Of a stretch of DNA of 64,000 bases, positions 31,772-40,256 are shown one piece after another. The notes below the pieces were generated by a model, which made no database searches, had not been told where the DNA came from, and saw only the letters and a program-made list of their open reading frames with translations. Numbering within the stretch: the stretch's first letter is position 1; every line of letters begins with the position of its first letter. Location of the stretch: NCBI RefSeq assembly GCF_041346945.1, contig NZ_CP166850.1, positions 3,038,001 to 3,102,000 on the forward strand, given 5' to 3'. Origin of the DNA: Amycolatopsis sp. cg9 (GTDB lineage: Bacteria > Actinomycetota > Actinomycetes > Mycobacteriales > Pseudonocardiaceae). Made by a program: the position numbers and the translations under genes.

Positions 31772-32647
31772 TCAGGCGGCGGTGATCGGGCGGACGGCGG
31801 TCGCCTTCCAGGTGGGGCCTTCGCGAACCAGGTCCAGCTCGGTGGTGAACGGGCGGTCGGTGGTGCCGGTGGCCGCGGTCACCTTGAGCGTGGTGAAGAA
31901 CAACACGGTCGCGCGGCCGCCGGTCAGCACCGTGACCCCGGCCACCGGGTCCGGGCCGAGCGCCACCTTCGTGCCGCTTCGCCGGATCGCGTCGACGTAG
32001 GTGGCCTTCTTCGCGCGGTAGTCGCTCAGCAACGGCTCGGCCGCGACTGCTTCGGCTCGCGTGTAGCTGCCTTCCGGGTCGCCGCTGTCGGTCGTGAACA
32101 GCGCGCCCGCGGCCCCACGCGCCCCGGCCAGCGCCGAGTCGCGCAGGCCCGGCAGGCTGCCGTCGACCGGGTGCGGTGCGGGGGACGGCTGCGCCGGGTT
32201 CACCGCGATGTCCGAGAGCCGCCAGCGCCCGCTCTCCTCGAGCGCGGTGAACGCCACCGTCGCCAGGCCCTTCGTAGTGCCGCTGACCTGCTCCAGCACC
32301 GCCAGTTCGCGGACCTTCCCGCCGGACAGCTCCAGCGCCGCGGCCCGCGCCACGGTCGTGGTCAGGCGCACCGGCTGCGGGCTCTTCTTGACCTGCTCGA
32401 ACAACGCCGTGAGCTGGGCCTTCGCCGCCCCGGTCACGTTCGCGGCGACGGCCTGGTCGAACGCCGCCGGGTTCGCCGAGTCGTAGCTGAACACCGCTTC
32501 GGCCGCGGTCTTCACGGCGGCGAGCGCGGTGGCCGTGCCGGGCGCGTTGACCACCGCGAGGTTGCCCGTCAGCGGCGTCGCGGTGCCGGAGATCGCCGAC
32601 GAGCACGCCGAAGTCGTCAGGACGAGCGCGAGGAGCAACCGCTTCAC
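31772..32647 (-). CDS. Putative lipoprotein of unknown function
   Basis: 291 residues. The signal VKRLLLALVLTTSACSSA places the lipid-anchored Cys at residue 15. The mature part is Ala/Thr/Val-rich with two repeated halves that look like nuclear-transport-factor-2 or SnoaL-like cone folds (AAEAVFSYDSANPAAFDQAV; ALFTTDSGDPEGSYTRAEAV). No characterised homologue is recognised. The GTG overlaps the stop of the HTH regulator upstream, so the two are co-transcribed. Confidence 0.7.
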   Translation of the reverse strand: MKRLLLALVLTTSACSSAISGTATPLTGNLAVVNAPGTATALAAVKTAAEAVFSYDSANPAAFDQAVAANVTGAAKAQLTALFEQVKKSPQPVRLTTTVARAAALELSGGKVRELAVLEQVSGTTKGLATVAFTALEESGRWRLSDIAVNPAQPSPAPHPVDGSLPGLRDSALAGARGAAGALFTTDSGDPEGSYTRAEAVAAEPLLSDYRAKKATYVDAIRRSGTKVALGPDPVAGVTVLTGGRATVLFFTTLKVTAATGTTDRPFTTELDLVREGPTWKATAVRPITAA

Positions 32648-33282
32648 AGGAGTCCGGCTTCGCGAGCCCGTGCCCCGGCCTGGAACCGCGAGGACGCGCC
32701 GAGGAGCTCCATCAGCTCCGCCACCCGCCGCCGGTAGGTCCGCAGGCCGACGCCCAGCGCGCGGGCCGCCGTCTCGTCCTTGCAGCCGGACGCGAGCTGC
32801 TCGAGGATTTCGCGCGCGCCCAGCTCGGTGAACCGGGCCTGGTAGGACGCGAGGTCGGTGGCGCCGGCCCAGGCTGCTTCGAACAGCGACTGGATGCCCT
32901 GGACCAGCTCCGGGCTGCTGACGACGGTGTAGCTGCGGACACCGCCGACGTCGTCGCCCGCCACGATCGCGATCCGGCGGTCCAGCAGGATCGTCTCGTT
33001 GACCTCGCGCTCGGTGATCCGGATGCGCGCGCCGTGCGTGGCCATGAACCGCAGGTGCTCCGCCAGCGCCGGGTCGAACAGCACGCCGGGCAGGTACATC
33101 TTGCGCACGTTCATCGCCCGCACCGACTGCTCGCGCTCGGCCGCCGTCGGGTGCGCCACCGACCACGTGTGCAGGTCGCGGGCCGCGCACGAGATCTCGG
33201 TCGCGGTCGCGAAGAGGTGCGCCGTCCGCTCGAACAGTTCGGCCTCGCCCCGCACCACGACGACATCCGTCACTTTCTCCAC
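32644..33282 (-). CDS. LuxR-type HTH regulator with sensor-like N-terminal domain
   Basis: 212 residues. The N-terminal 140 residues resemble the phospholipase D-like sensor part of TrmB/LuxR-type actinobacterial regulators (FATATEISCAARDLHTW, ILLDRRIAIVAGDDVGG). The C-terminal HTH is ILEQLASGCKDETAARALGV, then GLRTYRRRVAELMELLGASSR. The GTG at 33282 is seven bases after CACACT, overlapping the operator-like repeat at 33294. It is divergent from an aldo/keto reductase that it may control and co-directional with a lipoprotein gene. Confidence 0.72.
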   Translation of the reverse strand: MEKVTDVVVVRGEAELFERTAHLFATATEISCAARDLHTWSVAHPTAAEREQSVRAMNVRKMYLPGVLFDPALAEHLRFMATHGARIRITEREVNETILLDRRIAIVAGDDVGGVRSYTVVSSPELVQGIQSLFEAAWAGATDLASYQARFTELGAREILEQLASGCKDETAARALGVGLRTYRRRVAELMELLGASSRFQAGARAREAGLL

Positions 33283-33293
33283 GCATTCCAGTG

Positions 33294-33309
33294 TGGCAGC
33301 AAACTGCCA
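33294..33309. promoter_or_regulatory. Inverted repeat between HTH regulator and aldo/keto reductase
   Basis: TGGCAG (33294-33299) and CTGCCA (33304-33309) around CAAA. It lies in the 67-bp gap between the divergent regulator and reductase genes and overlaps the predicted regulator promoter. The adjacent LuxR-type protein is the simplest candidate to bind it. Confidence 0.5.
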
Positions 33310-33349
33310 AACCCGGTGGTCACGCGCACCGCGCCGGAAGGCTGGAGCC

Positions 33350-34222
33350 ATGACCACGAACACCACCACCCCGGCCGCCGCGGCGGGCACCTGGCAGCTC
33401 GGCTCCTTCGAAGTCAACCGGCTCGGCTTCGGCGCGATGCGCCTGATGTCCACTTCGGACGGTGGCATCCGCGCCCGCGAGACGTCGATCGCCGTGCTGC
33501 GGCGCGCCGTCGAGCTCGGCGTCAACCACATTGACACCGCTGTCTTCTACTTCGCCGGCCCGCGCTCGGCGAACGAGCTGATCAACCGCGCCCTCGCGCC
33601 CTACGACGGCCTCACGATCACCACCAAGGTCGGCCCGGGCCGCGACTTCACCGGCGCGTTCTACACCGCGCGGCCGGACCAGCTGCGCGCCCAGGTCGAA
33701 GAGAACCTCCGCGAGCTGGGCCTCGACCACCTCGACGTCGCCAACTACCGGATCGGCGAGGGCCTCGACCGCGGGGAGGGCTCCCTCGCCGACGGGTTCG
33801 GCGCGCTCGCCGAGCTGCGGCAGGAGGGTCTGATCCGCGAACTGGGCATCTCCAACGTCGGGGCGGCGCACCTCACCGAGGCCCTCGAGATCGCGCCGGT
33901 CGTCTGCGTCCAGAACCAGTACGGCCTCACCGCCCGCCGGGAGGACGACGAGATCGTCCGGATGTGCGCCGAGCGCGGGATCGCCTTCGTGCCGTTCTTC
34001 GCCGTCGCCAGCGGGCAGGGGGAGGACCGGCGGGTCGCCGAGGTCGCGCGCCGGCACGACGCCACCCCGGCGCAGGTGCGGCTCGCGTGGACCCTGCACC
34101 AGGGCCCGCACGTGCTCGCCATCCCCGGCACCGGCGACGTCGCGCACCTCGAGCAGAACGTCGCGGCGGCCGCGCTGGAGCTCACCGAGGACGATCTGAA
34201 GACCCTCGACGGGAACGGGTGA
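33350..34222 (+). CDS. Aldo/keto reductase
   Basis: 290 residues, TIM-barrel AKR. N-terminal VNRLGFGAMRLM, HIDTAVFYFAGPRSANELI (the usual catalytic Tyr is Phe-Tyr in this stretch), TTKVGPGRDF, GLIRELGISNVGAAHL and the cofactor loop LAIPGTGDVAHLEQNVAAA. It is close to the YajO/pyridoxal-reductase-like group; substrate unknown. The ATG at 33350 follows GGAAGGCTGGAG. A 14-bp palindrome GGGTGAATTCACCC (34217-34230) covers its stop codon. Confidence 0.85.
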   Translation: MTTNTTTPAAAAGTWQLGSFEVNRLGFGAMRLMSTSDGGIRARETSIAVLRRAVELGVNHIDTAVFYFAGPRSANELINRALAPYDGLTITTKVGPGRDFTGAFYTARPDQLRAQVEENLRELGLDHLDVANYRIGEGLDRGEGSLADGFGALAELRQEGLIRELGISNVGAAHLTEALEIAPVVCVQNQYGLTARREDDEIVRMCAERGIAFVPFFAVASGQGEDRRVAEVARRHDATPAQVRLAWTLHQGPHVLAIPGTGDVAHLEQNVAAAALELTEDDLKTLDGNG

Positions 34223-34368
34223 ATTCACCCGGTATGTCTCGCCGGGGAATCGATCGGGTGAACGCCGCCTGAAGCCCCGGCGAACATGTCCTCCGCAGGT
34301 GTCGCGGTGCTCACGACAAGGCGGACAACGCTAGGCCGAAGGGCCACTTCTCAGCTTACGATCGGCCC

Positions 34369-35610
34369 GTGACCACGCCTGTTTCACTCGCACTGGCCAT
34401 CGGAGCCCTGGTGGCCGGTGCGGTGGTCGGTTACCTCGTCGCGCGGGCGCGAACCCGCCGCGAAGAGGCCCGGCCGCCGGGCCCGACCGTAGCCGAGCTC
34501 CTCGAACGGCTGGTCCGGTCGTCCCACAACGGCGTCGTCGTGCTCAACCGGTTCGGCGACATGGTGCTGCACAACCCGCGCGCGTACGAGCTGGGCCTGG
34601 TGAAGGTCAACCAGGCCGACCCGCGGGCCCGCGTGGCCGCTGAGCAGGTCGCCGAGACCGACGAGCCGGTGGAGATCGACCTTTCGCCGCTGGAAGCGCG
34701 CGGCCGCCAGCCGGAAGCGGTGCTCGGCCAGGTCCGGCCGCTCGGCGACGGCTTCACGGTCGTCGAGGCCGTCGACCACTCCGAGGCCATCCGCCTGGAG
34801 GCCGTGCGCCGCGACTTCGTCGCCAACGTCAGCCACGAGCTCAAGACCCCGGTCGGCGCGATCGCGCTGCTCACCGAGGCCGTGCTCGACGCCGCCGAGG
34901 ACGTCGAAGAGGTCCGCCGCTTCGGCGGCAAGATCCTCCGCGAGTCCACCCGGCTCGGCCAGCTCGTCACCGAGCTGATCGCGCTGTCGCGGCTGCAGGG
35001 CGCCGAACGGCTGCCCGACCTCAACGTCGTCGAGGTCGACGCGGTCGTCCGCGAGGCGCTCGGCCGCACCACGCTCTCGGCCGAGTCGGCCGACATCCGG
35101 ATCACCACCGACACCCCCAGCGGCCTGCTCATCGAGGGCGACCGGACGCTGCTGGTCACCGCGCTGTCGAACCTGCTGGAGAACGCGGTCGCGTACTCGC
35201 CGGCCGGCAGCCCGGTGTCGATCTCCCGGCGGCTGGCCGACGGGATGGTCGAGATCGCCGTCACCGACCGCGGCATCGGCATCGCCGAAGAGGAGCAGCA
35301 GCGGGTCTTCGAGCGGTTCTACCGCGCCGACAAGGCCCGCTCGCGCGCCACCGGCGGCACCGGGCTGGGCCTGGCGATCGTCAAGCACGTCGCGGCCAAC
35401 CACGGCGGCTCGGTCGGGCTGTGGAGCCGGCCGGGCACCGGCTCGACGTTCACCCTGCGCATCCCCGCGCACGTCCGCCCCGAACCGGCCCCGGAGCCGG
35501 CCAAGGGCTCGAAGACCTCGCCGGCACCGCGGCAGGAGAAGACCCCCGAGCGCACCCCGAGGCTCGTGGTTACCGGGCAGGACAGCCCAGATCATGGAGG
35601 AAACCTGTGA
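34369..35610 (+). CDS. senX3: Sensor histidine kinase SenX3
   Basis: 413 residues. One N-terminal membrane segment (about 4-24), a PAS-like domain without an extracellular loop, the phospho-accepting His in VANVSHELKTPVGAI, and ATPase boxes NLLENAVAYSP, DRGIGIAEEEQQRVFERFYR and GTGLGLAIVKH. With RegX3 it forms the phosphate-responsive two-component system of actinobacteria. TACGAT lies six bases before the GTG (34357-34362), so the mRNA is leaderless. GGTGAA-type sequences upstream (34218-34229 and 34257-34263) could be RegX3/PHO-box-like autoregulatory sites; this is weak. The stop overlaps regX3. Confidence 0.92.
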   Translation: MTTPVSLALAIGALVAGAVVGYLVARARTRREEARPPGPTVAELLERLVRSSHNGVVVLNRFGDMVLHNPRAYELGLVKVNQADPRARVAAEQVAETDEPVEIDLSPLEARGRQPEAVLGQVRPLGDGFTVVEAVDHSEAIRLEAVRRDFVANVSHELKTPVGAIALLTEAVLDAAEDVEEVRRFGGKILRESTRLGQLVTELIALSRLQGAERLPDLNVVEVDAVVREALGRTTLSAESADIRITTDTPSGLLIEGDRTLLVTALSNLLENAVAYSPAGSPVSISRRLADGMVEIAVTDRGIGIAEEEQQRVFERFYRADKARSRATGGTGLGLAIVKHVAANHGGSVGLWSRPGTGSTFTLRIPAHVRPEPAPEPAKGSKTSPAPRQEKTPERTPRLVVTGQDSPDHGGNL

Positions 35611-36296
35611 CCAGGGTTCTCATCGTCGAGGACGAGGAGTCGTTCGCCGACCCCCTCGCCTTCCTGCTGCGCAAGGAAGGGTTCACCGCGGCCGTCGCCG
35701 GCACCGGCCAGGCCGCGCTGGAGGAGTTCGACCGCAACGGCGCCGACATCGTGCTGCTCGACCTGATGCTGCCCGGGATGAGCGGCACCGACGTCTGCAA
35801 GCAGCTGCGCCAGCGCTCGGCCGTGCCGGTGATCATGGTGACCGCGCGCGACAGCGAGATCGACAAGGTCGTCGGCCTGGAACTGGGCGCGGACGACTAC
35901 GTCACCAAGCCGTACTCGGCGCGCGAGCTGATCGCGCGGGTGCGGGCGGTGCTGCGCCGCGGCGGCGAGCCGGGCTCGGACGGCGAGCTGGCCCCGCTGG
36001 TGCTCTCGGCCGGCCCGGTCCGGATGGACGTCGAGCGGCACGTGGTGACGGTCGACGGCGCCGAGGTTTCGCTCCCGCTCAAGGAGTTCGACCTGCTGGA
36101 GTACCTGCTGCGCAACGTCGGCCGGGTGCTGACCCGCGGGCAGCTGATCGACCGGGTGTGGGGCGCGGACTACGTCGGCGACACGAAGACGCTCGACGTC
36201 CACGTGAAGCGGCTGCGGTCGAAGATCGAACCGGACCCGGGTTCGCCGCGGCACCTGGTGACGGTTCGCGGTCTGGGCTACAAGTTCGAGACGTAA
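35607..36296 (+). CDS. regX3: Response regulator RegX3
   Basis: 229 residues, OmpR/PhoB family. The receiver domain has the acidic pocket EDE (9-10), phospho-acceptor Asp52 in LLDLMLPGMSG and Lys in YVTKPYSARELIARV; the DNA-binding winged helix includes LPLKEFDLLEYLLRNVGRVL, TRGQLIDRVWG and TVRGLGYKFET. It activates phosphate-starvation genes. The GTG overlaps the senX3 stop, and AGGAAACC precedes it. A 12-bp terminator stem follows. Confidence 0.94.
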   Translation: MTRVLIVEDEESFADPLAFLLRKEGFTAAVAGTGQAALEEFDRNGADIVLLDLMLPGMSGTDVCKQLRQRSAVPVIMVTARDSEIDKVVGLELGADDYVTKPYSARELIARVRAVLRRGGEPGSDGELAPLVLSAGPVRMDVERHVVTVDGAEVSLPLKEFDLLEYLLRNVGRVLTRGQLIDRVWGADYVGDTKTLDVHVKRLRSKIEPDPGSPRHLVTVRGLGYKFET

Positions 36297-36312
36297 GTCC
36301 CTTTCGGGCGGG

Positions 36313-36343
36313 TTCGTCCCGGCGGGAGGCGCGCCGGGACGAA
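36313..36343 (+). terminator. Terminator hairpin after regX3
   Basis: TTCGTCCCGGCG (36313-36324) pairs perfectly with CGCCGGGACGAA (36332-36343) over a 7-nt loop, 17 bp after the regX3 stop. It separates regX3 from the leaderless ppx gene. Confidence 0.7.
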
Positions 36344-36408
36344 GCCGCACCGAGTGTTTTCGGTTACAAGTTCGAGACCTGGCCCCGGGGCCGGTACCCT
36401 GGACCCCC

Positions 36409-37392
36409 GTGCGCCTAGGGGTACTCGACGTCGGTTCCAACACCGTCCACCTGCTCGTGGTCGACGCCCACCGTGGCGCCCACCCGACGCCGATGCATTC
36501 CGAGAAGTCCGTGCTGCGGCTGGCCGAGCAGATCACCCCCGGCGGGGAGCTCACCAAGGCCGGGGCCGACGAGCTGGTGACCGCCGTCGAATCCGCCAAG
36601 GACGCCGCCGCGCGGCTGGGCTGCGAAGAGCTGATGGCCTTCGCCACTTCCGCGGTCCGCGAAGCGAAGAACTCCGCCAAGGTGCTGGCCCGCGTGGCCG
36701 ACAAGACCGGCGTCGAGCTGCAGGTCCTCTCCGGGGTCGACGAGGCCCGGCACACGTTCCTCGCCGTCCGCCGGTGGTACGGCTGGTCCGCCGGGCAGTT
36801 GCTCGTGCTCGACATCGGCGGCGGCTCGCTGGAGGTCGCGATGGGCCGCGACGAGGAACCCGTGCTGGCCGAATCGCTGCCGCTGGGGGCCGGGCGCACC
36901 ACGCGCACCCGCTTCAAGCACGACCCGCCGACGCGCTCCGAGCTCGTCGCGACGTCGGCGTGGCTGGACGACCAGCTCACCGAGCTCGCGCGGAAGGTCA
37001 CCAAATGGGGTGAACCGGACCGCGTCGTGGCGACGTCGAAGACCTTCCGGTCACTCGCCCGGCTGACCGGCGCGGCCCCCTCGGCGGCGGGCCCCCGCGT
37101 GCGACGTACGCTCACGGACACCGCGTTGCGCCAGCTCCTGGCCTTCATTTCGCGGATGTCCTCGGCCGATCTGGCCCACCTCGAGGGCGTCAGCTCGAGC
37201 CGATCGCACCAGCTGGTGGCGGGCGCGCTCGTCGCGCAGGCCGCGATGCGGGCGCTCGGTGTGCCGGAACTCGAGATTTGCCCGTGGGCTCTGCGAGAGG
37301 GTGTGATCCTGCGGCGGCTGGACCATTCCAACGGCGCGGATGAGACTGGAGCCGCCCTCGCGGGGCGCTTGACCGCACAGGAGGACCGGTGA
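36409..37392 (+). CDS. ppx: Ppx/GppA exopolyphosphatase family protein
   Basis: 327 residues. The actin-like ATPase fold phosphate motifs are LGVLDVGSNTVHLLVVD and LVLDIGGGSLEVAMG; ATSAVREAKNS and LGAGRTTRTRF are also conserved. It degrades polyphosphate or (p)ppGpp; next to senX3-regX3 a phosphate-reserve role fits (Rv0496 homologue). This is the short Ppx1-like form lacking the C-terminal HD domain. TACCCT eight bases before the GTG (36395-36400) suggests a leaderless mRNA. Its stop overlaps a small ORF at 37389. Confidence 0.9.
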   Translation: MRLGVLDVGSNTVHLLVVDAHRGAHPTPMHSEKSVLRLAEQITPGGELTKAGADELVTAVESAKDAAARLGCEELMAFATSAVREAKNSAKVLARVADKTGVELQVLSGVDEARHTFLAVRRWYGWSAGQLLVLDIGGGSLEVAMGRDEEPVLAESLPLGAGRTTRTRFKHDPPTRSELVATSAWLDDQLTELARKVTKWGEPDRVVATSKTFRSLARLTGAAPSAAGPRVRRTLTDTALRQLLAFISRMSSADLAHLEGVSSSRSHQLVAGALVAQAAMRALGVPELEICPWALREGVILRRLDHSNGADETGAALAGRLTAQEDR

Positions 37393-37553
37393 AAGCACCC
37401 GGCTGGACTTCCCGGACGGAGAACGGGCACGGTGGAGAGGTGACGGACATGCAGAGGTCGGTGTACAGCGCGCGCTGCGCCGCCGGAATGCCGTCGGGTA
37501 CCTCCCCGCGAGGTGCCGAGGACCCGGAGCGCGCAGGGGAATACCAGGTATGA
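37389..37553 (+). CDS. Small ORF bridging ppx and the proline-rich membrane protein
   Basis: 54 codons. The GTG overlaps the ppx stop (GTGA) and the TGA overlaps the ATG of the next gene (ATGA), so the frame fills the gap exactly. It starts MKAPGWTSRTENGHGG and has one Cys. No homologue is recognised. If translated it would couple ppx to the downstream gene; an open frame of this length is not rare by chance at this GC content. Confidence 0.35.
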   Translation: MKAPGWTSRTENGHGGEVTDMQRSVYSARCAAGMPSGTSPRGAEDPERAGEYQV

Positions 37554-39184
37554 CGGACCAGACCGGAGGCGACCAGCCGCAGAAGACCGTGGCTGAGCTG
37601 CTCGCCCAGCACGGCGCCCAGGTCGACGGCGGACGCCGCCGCCGCCGGCGCGCGGCCGATGACGACGACGAACCCGGCACTCCCGAAGCCCCGCCGGGCG
37701 CGACCGGCTCGCACCGGCGCCCGGGCGTGAGCGACACCGGGCCGCAGGCGATCATCGACCGCGTGGCCTCGGAGGGCGCCCCGCCACCGCCGGCCCCCGG
37801 CCGGCCGGGCGGACGCCGCCGCGCCGAACCGCCACCCCCGCCGCCGCCCGCGCCCCGGGCGGTCCCGCAGGACTCCCAGCCGCTGCCCCGGCCGGTCCCG
37901 CCGCCCCCCGCGCGGCCCGCGCCCGGTGGTGCCGAGTCCGGCCAGTACCAGCGTCCGGTGCCGCAGGAGTCGGGCCAGTTCGCCCGGCCCCCGCAGGAGT
38001 CCGGCCAGTTCACGCGTCCGGCTCCGCAAGAGCCGCCGGCCCCGCCCGCGGCGCCGCGGCCGCAGGAGTCCGCGCAGCTGCCCGTGCCGCCACGCGCGCC
38101 CCGGCGCCAGCCGCCGCCGTCGCAGCAGCTGCCGGTCCCGCCGCCCGCCGCCGAAGAGACCCGCGGGGCCGTCCCGCCGGTCCGGCGCCGGCCGGGCCCG
38201 CCGCAGCCGTCCCAGCAGCTGCCCACCCCGCCGCAGCCGTCGCAGCAGCTCCCGACGCCCCCGCCGGCCGGCGGCCCGCTGTCGGCGCGGCTGGACGGGC
38301 TCAACGGCACCCCGGACGCCGATGTCGACGTCCCGCCCGGCCCGATGGCCAGCGGCACCTTCGCCACGCCGCCCGCCGCGCCGGGCCGGCCGCGCCGCGC
38401 TCCGGCCCGCCGTCCGCAGCCCCAGCAGGAGGCGTACACCGAGCAGTTCTCGGCGGTGCCCGACGACGAGCCGCCCGGGCCGCCGAAGAAGGGCGACGAG
38501 CCCTCCTCGCCCGCGGGCCTCGCGAACTGGCGCAAGCGCCGGCAGAAGGAGCAGATGGAGGACACCGAGATCGGCGTGATGCCCGCGGTGCCCACCGACG
38601 CTCCCGGCGACGGCTACCCCGAGGACGACTTCGAGCCCGAAGGGTTCGCCCCCGAAAGCAGCGGCTACCAGGCCGCCTACGACGCGGGGCCGCCGACCGG
38701 CGCGTACCCGCCGCCGATGCCGTTCGCACCCGGCGACCGCGCCTCGCGCGCGCCGATCCCGGACGACCTCGAGCCGTACGAGCGCGAGTTCGCCGACGGC
38801 TACCCGGCGGACGGCCCGGACTTCGAGCAGGACGACTACGGCTACGAGCAGGCCGACGGCTACGAAGACGACGAGTACGACGACGTGCCCGAGCCCGCCG
38901 CGGAACCCGCGGCCGCGGCTTCGCCGGGCAAGGCGTGGCTCGCGCTGGCCGGCCAGCTGGCGATGGGCGTGGTCGGCGGTGCGGCCGTCTGGCTCGGCTT
39001 CAACTGGCTGTGGGTGAACATCCCGGCCGCCGCGCTGGTCGCGGCGCTGCTGGTCGTCGTCGCGCTGGTCTGGATCGTGCGGAAGATCCGCCGCGCCGAA
39101 GACCTGCAGACCACCGTGCTGGCCGTGCTGGTCGGCCTGGTGGTGACGGTGTCCCCGGCCGCGTTGCTCCTCGTCGGCCGCTGA
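37550..39184 (+). CDS. Proline-rich tail-anchored-type membrane protein (Rv0497-like)
   Basis: 544 residues. The first 440 are disordered: Pro/Arg/Gln-rich with recurring QESGQF and QPSQQLP motifs (about 120-250), then acidic stretches rich in Asp, Glu and Tyr (about 340-450). Near residue 463 begin two or three membrane helices (LAGQLAMGVVGGAAVWLGF; IPAAALVAALLVVVALVWIV; TVLAVLVGLVVTVSPAALLL). A small N-terminal motif TVAELLAQHG is shared by mycobacterial Rv0497 homologues. The cytoplasmic tail looks like a scaffold. Much longer than the Mtb protein because of the Pro-rich region. Confidence 0.75.
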   Translation: MTDQTGGDQPQKTVAELLAQHGAQVDGGRRRRRRAADDDDEPGTPEAPPGATGSHRRPGVSDTGPQAIIDRVASEGAPPPPAPGRPGGRRRAEPPPPPPPAPRAVPQDSQPLPRPVPPPPARPAPGGAESGQYQRPVPQESGQFARPPQESGQFTRPAPQEPPAPPAAPRPQESAQLPVPPRAPRRQPPPSQQLPVPPPAAEETRGAVPPVRRRPGPPQPSQQLPTPPQPSQQLPTPPPAGGPLSARLDGLNGTPDADVDVPPGPMASGTFATPPAAPGRPRRAPARRPQPQQEAYTEQFSAVPDDEPPGPPKKGDEPSSPAGLANWRKRRQKEQMEDTEIGVMPAVPTDAPGDGYPEDDFEPEGFAPESSGYQAAYDAGPPTGAYPPPMPFAPGDRASRAPIPDDLEPYEREFADGYPADGPDFEQDDYGYEQADGYEDDEYDDVPEPAAEPAAAASPGKAWLALAGQLAMGVVGGAAVWLGFNWLWVNIPAAALVAALLVVVALVWIVRKIRRAEDLQTTVLAVLVGLVVTVSPAALLLVGR

Positions 39185-39189
39185 CGTGA

Positions 39190-39268
39190 GCTGAAGGGGA
39201 CTTTCCTCGCATGTGACGCGACGAAAGTCCCCTTCAGCGCGTCTGGTGAGACGAAAGTCCCCTTCAGC
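39190..39268. repeat. Palindromic repeat, family D
   Basis: GCTGAAGGGGACTTTC (39190-39205) is matched by its exact complement at 39223-39238, and that complementary half is repeated at 39253-39268. Either copy could pair with the left arm, so two alternative hairpins exist. It begins five bases after the stop of the proline-rich protein gene. Confidence 0.75.
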
Positions 39269-39314
39269 GCGCGCCGCCGACCCGCACCCTCGGTCACGAG
39301 GCAGGATGGCGCGC

Positions 39315-40118
39315 GTGACAGACGAGAAGCCGGTGCCGGTCGGCCTGAGCACGGCGTCGGTGTGGCCGCTCAAAGCCGGCGCGGCCTTCGAGCTGGCCGC
39401 CGAGCTCGGCTACGACGGCGTCGAGGTGATGGTCTGGGCCGACCCGGTCAGCCAGGACGTCTCGGCGCTGCGGCGCTGGTCGCGCCGCACCGGGGTGCCC
39501 GTGCTGTCGATCCACTCGCCGTCGCTGCTGATCACGCAGCGGATCTGGTCGCCGGACCCGGTAGTCCGGCTGCGGATGTCGGTCGACGCCGCGCTCGAAC
39601 TCGGGGCCCGCACGGTGGTGGTGCACCCGCCGTTCCGCTGGCAACGCCGCTACGGCGACGCGTTCGGTGATCTCGTCGACGAGCTGGAAGAGTCGAGCGG
39701 CGTCGAAATCGCCGTGGAAAACATGTTCAAGGTGCGTCCGCCCGGCGGTTCGCGCACTTCCCGCGTGTCGGCATTCCGGCCGTCGATCGATCCCACGGAC
39801 GTCGGGTTCCGGCACTACACGCTCGACCTGTCCCACACAGCGGCAGCCGGAATGGACGCGCTCGCGCTCGCGCAGCGGATGGGTGAGGGGCTCACGCACG
39901 TCCACTTGGCGGACGGCACCGGCGTCCCGAAGGACGAACACCTGGTACCCGGACGGGGTGGCCAGCCTTGCGCCGAACTCCTCGAGAAGCTGGTCAGCAG
40001 CGGTTTCGCCGGCCAGATCGTGCTGGAGATCAACACGCGGCACGCGGTCACCGCGGCCCAGCGGGTGCGCGATCTGGCGGAGGCGCTTTTGTTCGCGCGT
40101 TTCCACCTCGGGCAATGA
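39315..40118 (+). CDS. Sugar phosphate isomerase/epimerase family TIM-barrel protein (Rv0498-like)
   Basis: 267 residues. AP endonuclease 2/xylose-isomerase-like barrel: LSTASVWPLKAGAAFELAAE, VLSIHSPSLL, TVVVHPPFRWQ, IAVENMF, YTLDLSHTA and HVHLADGTGVPKDEHLVPG, which supply metal-binding Glu, His and Asp. Substrate unknown. The GTG at 39315 is seven bases after CAGGAT; an ATG at 39306 would overlap that hexamer and start three codons earlier. It lies before the thioesterase and proC genes, as in Mtb Rv0498-Rv0500. Confidence 0.85.
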   Translation: MTDEKPVPVGLSTASVWPLKAGAAFELAAELGYDGVEVMVWADPVSQDVSALRRWSRRTGVPVLSIHSPSLLITQRIWSPDPVVRLRMSVDAALELGARTVVVHPPFRWQRRYGDAFGDLVDELEESSGVEIAVENMFKVRPPGGSRTSRVSAFRPSIDPTDVGFRHYTLDLSHTAAAGMDALALAQRMGEGLTHVHLADGTGVPKDEHLVPGRGGQPCAELLEKLVSSGFAGQIVLEINTRHAVTAAQRVRDLAEALLFARFHLGQ

Positions 40119-40190
40119 ACGAGCACGTTCCGACAGGACACGACTACTCCCGACTCCATTTCCGCCGGTGCAACCCGTAAAGTTCGGACC

Positions 40191-40256
40191 GTGAACCCGT
40201 CGCCCGCGTTGATCGTCCCCTTCCCGGATTCCCCGATCGGCGCGGAGCGTTCGTGA
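40191..40256 (+). CDS. Leaderless small ORF upstream of the thioesterase gene
   Basis: 21 codons plus stop. TAAAGT at 40178-40183 lies exactly seven bases before the GTG, the leaderless spacing used by confirmed-looking genes here. The peptide begins MNPSPALIVPF and is Pro-rich. Its TGA overlaps the GTG of the thioesterase (GTGA at 40253-40256). The thioesterase itself has no ribosome site, so it is probably translated by coupling to this ORF. Confidence 0.55.
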   Translation: MNPSPALIVPFPDSPIGAERS

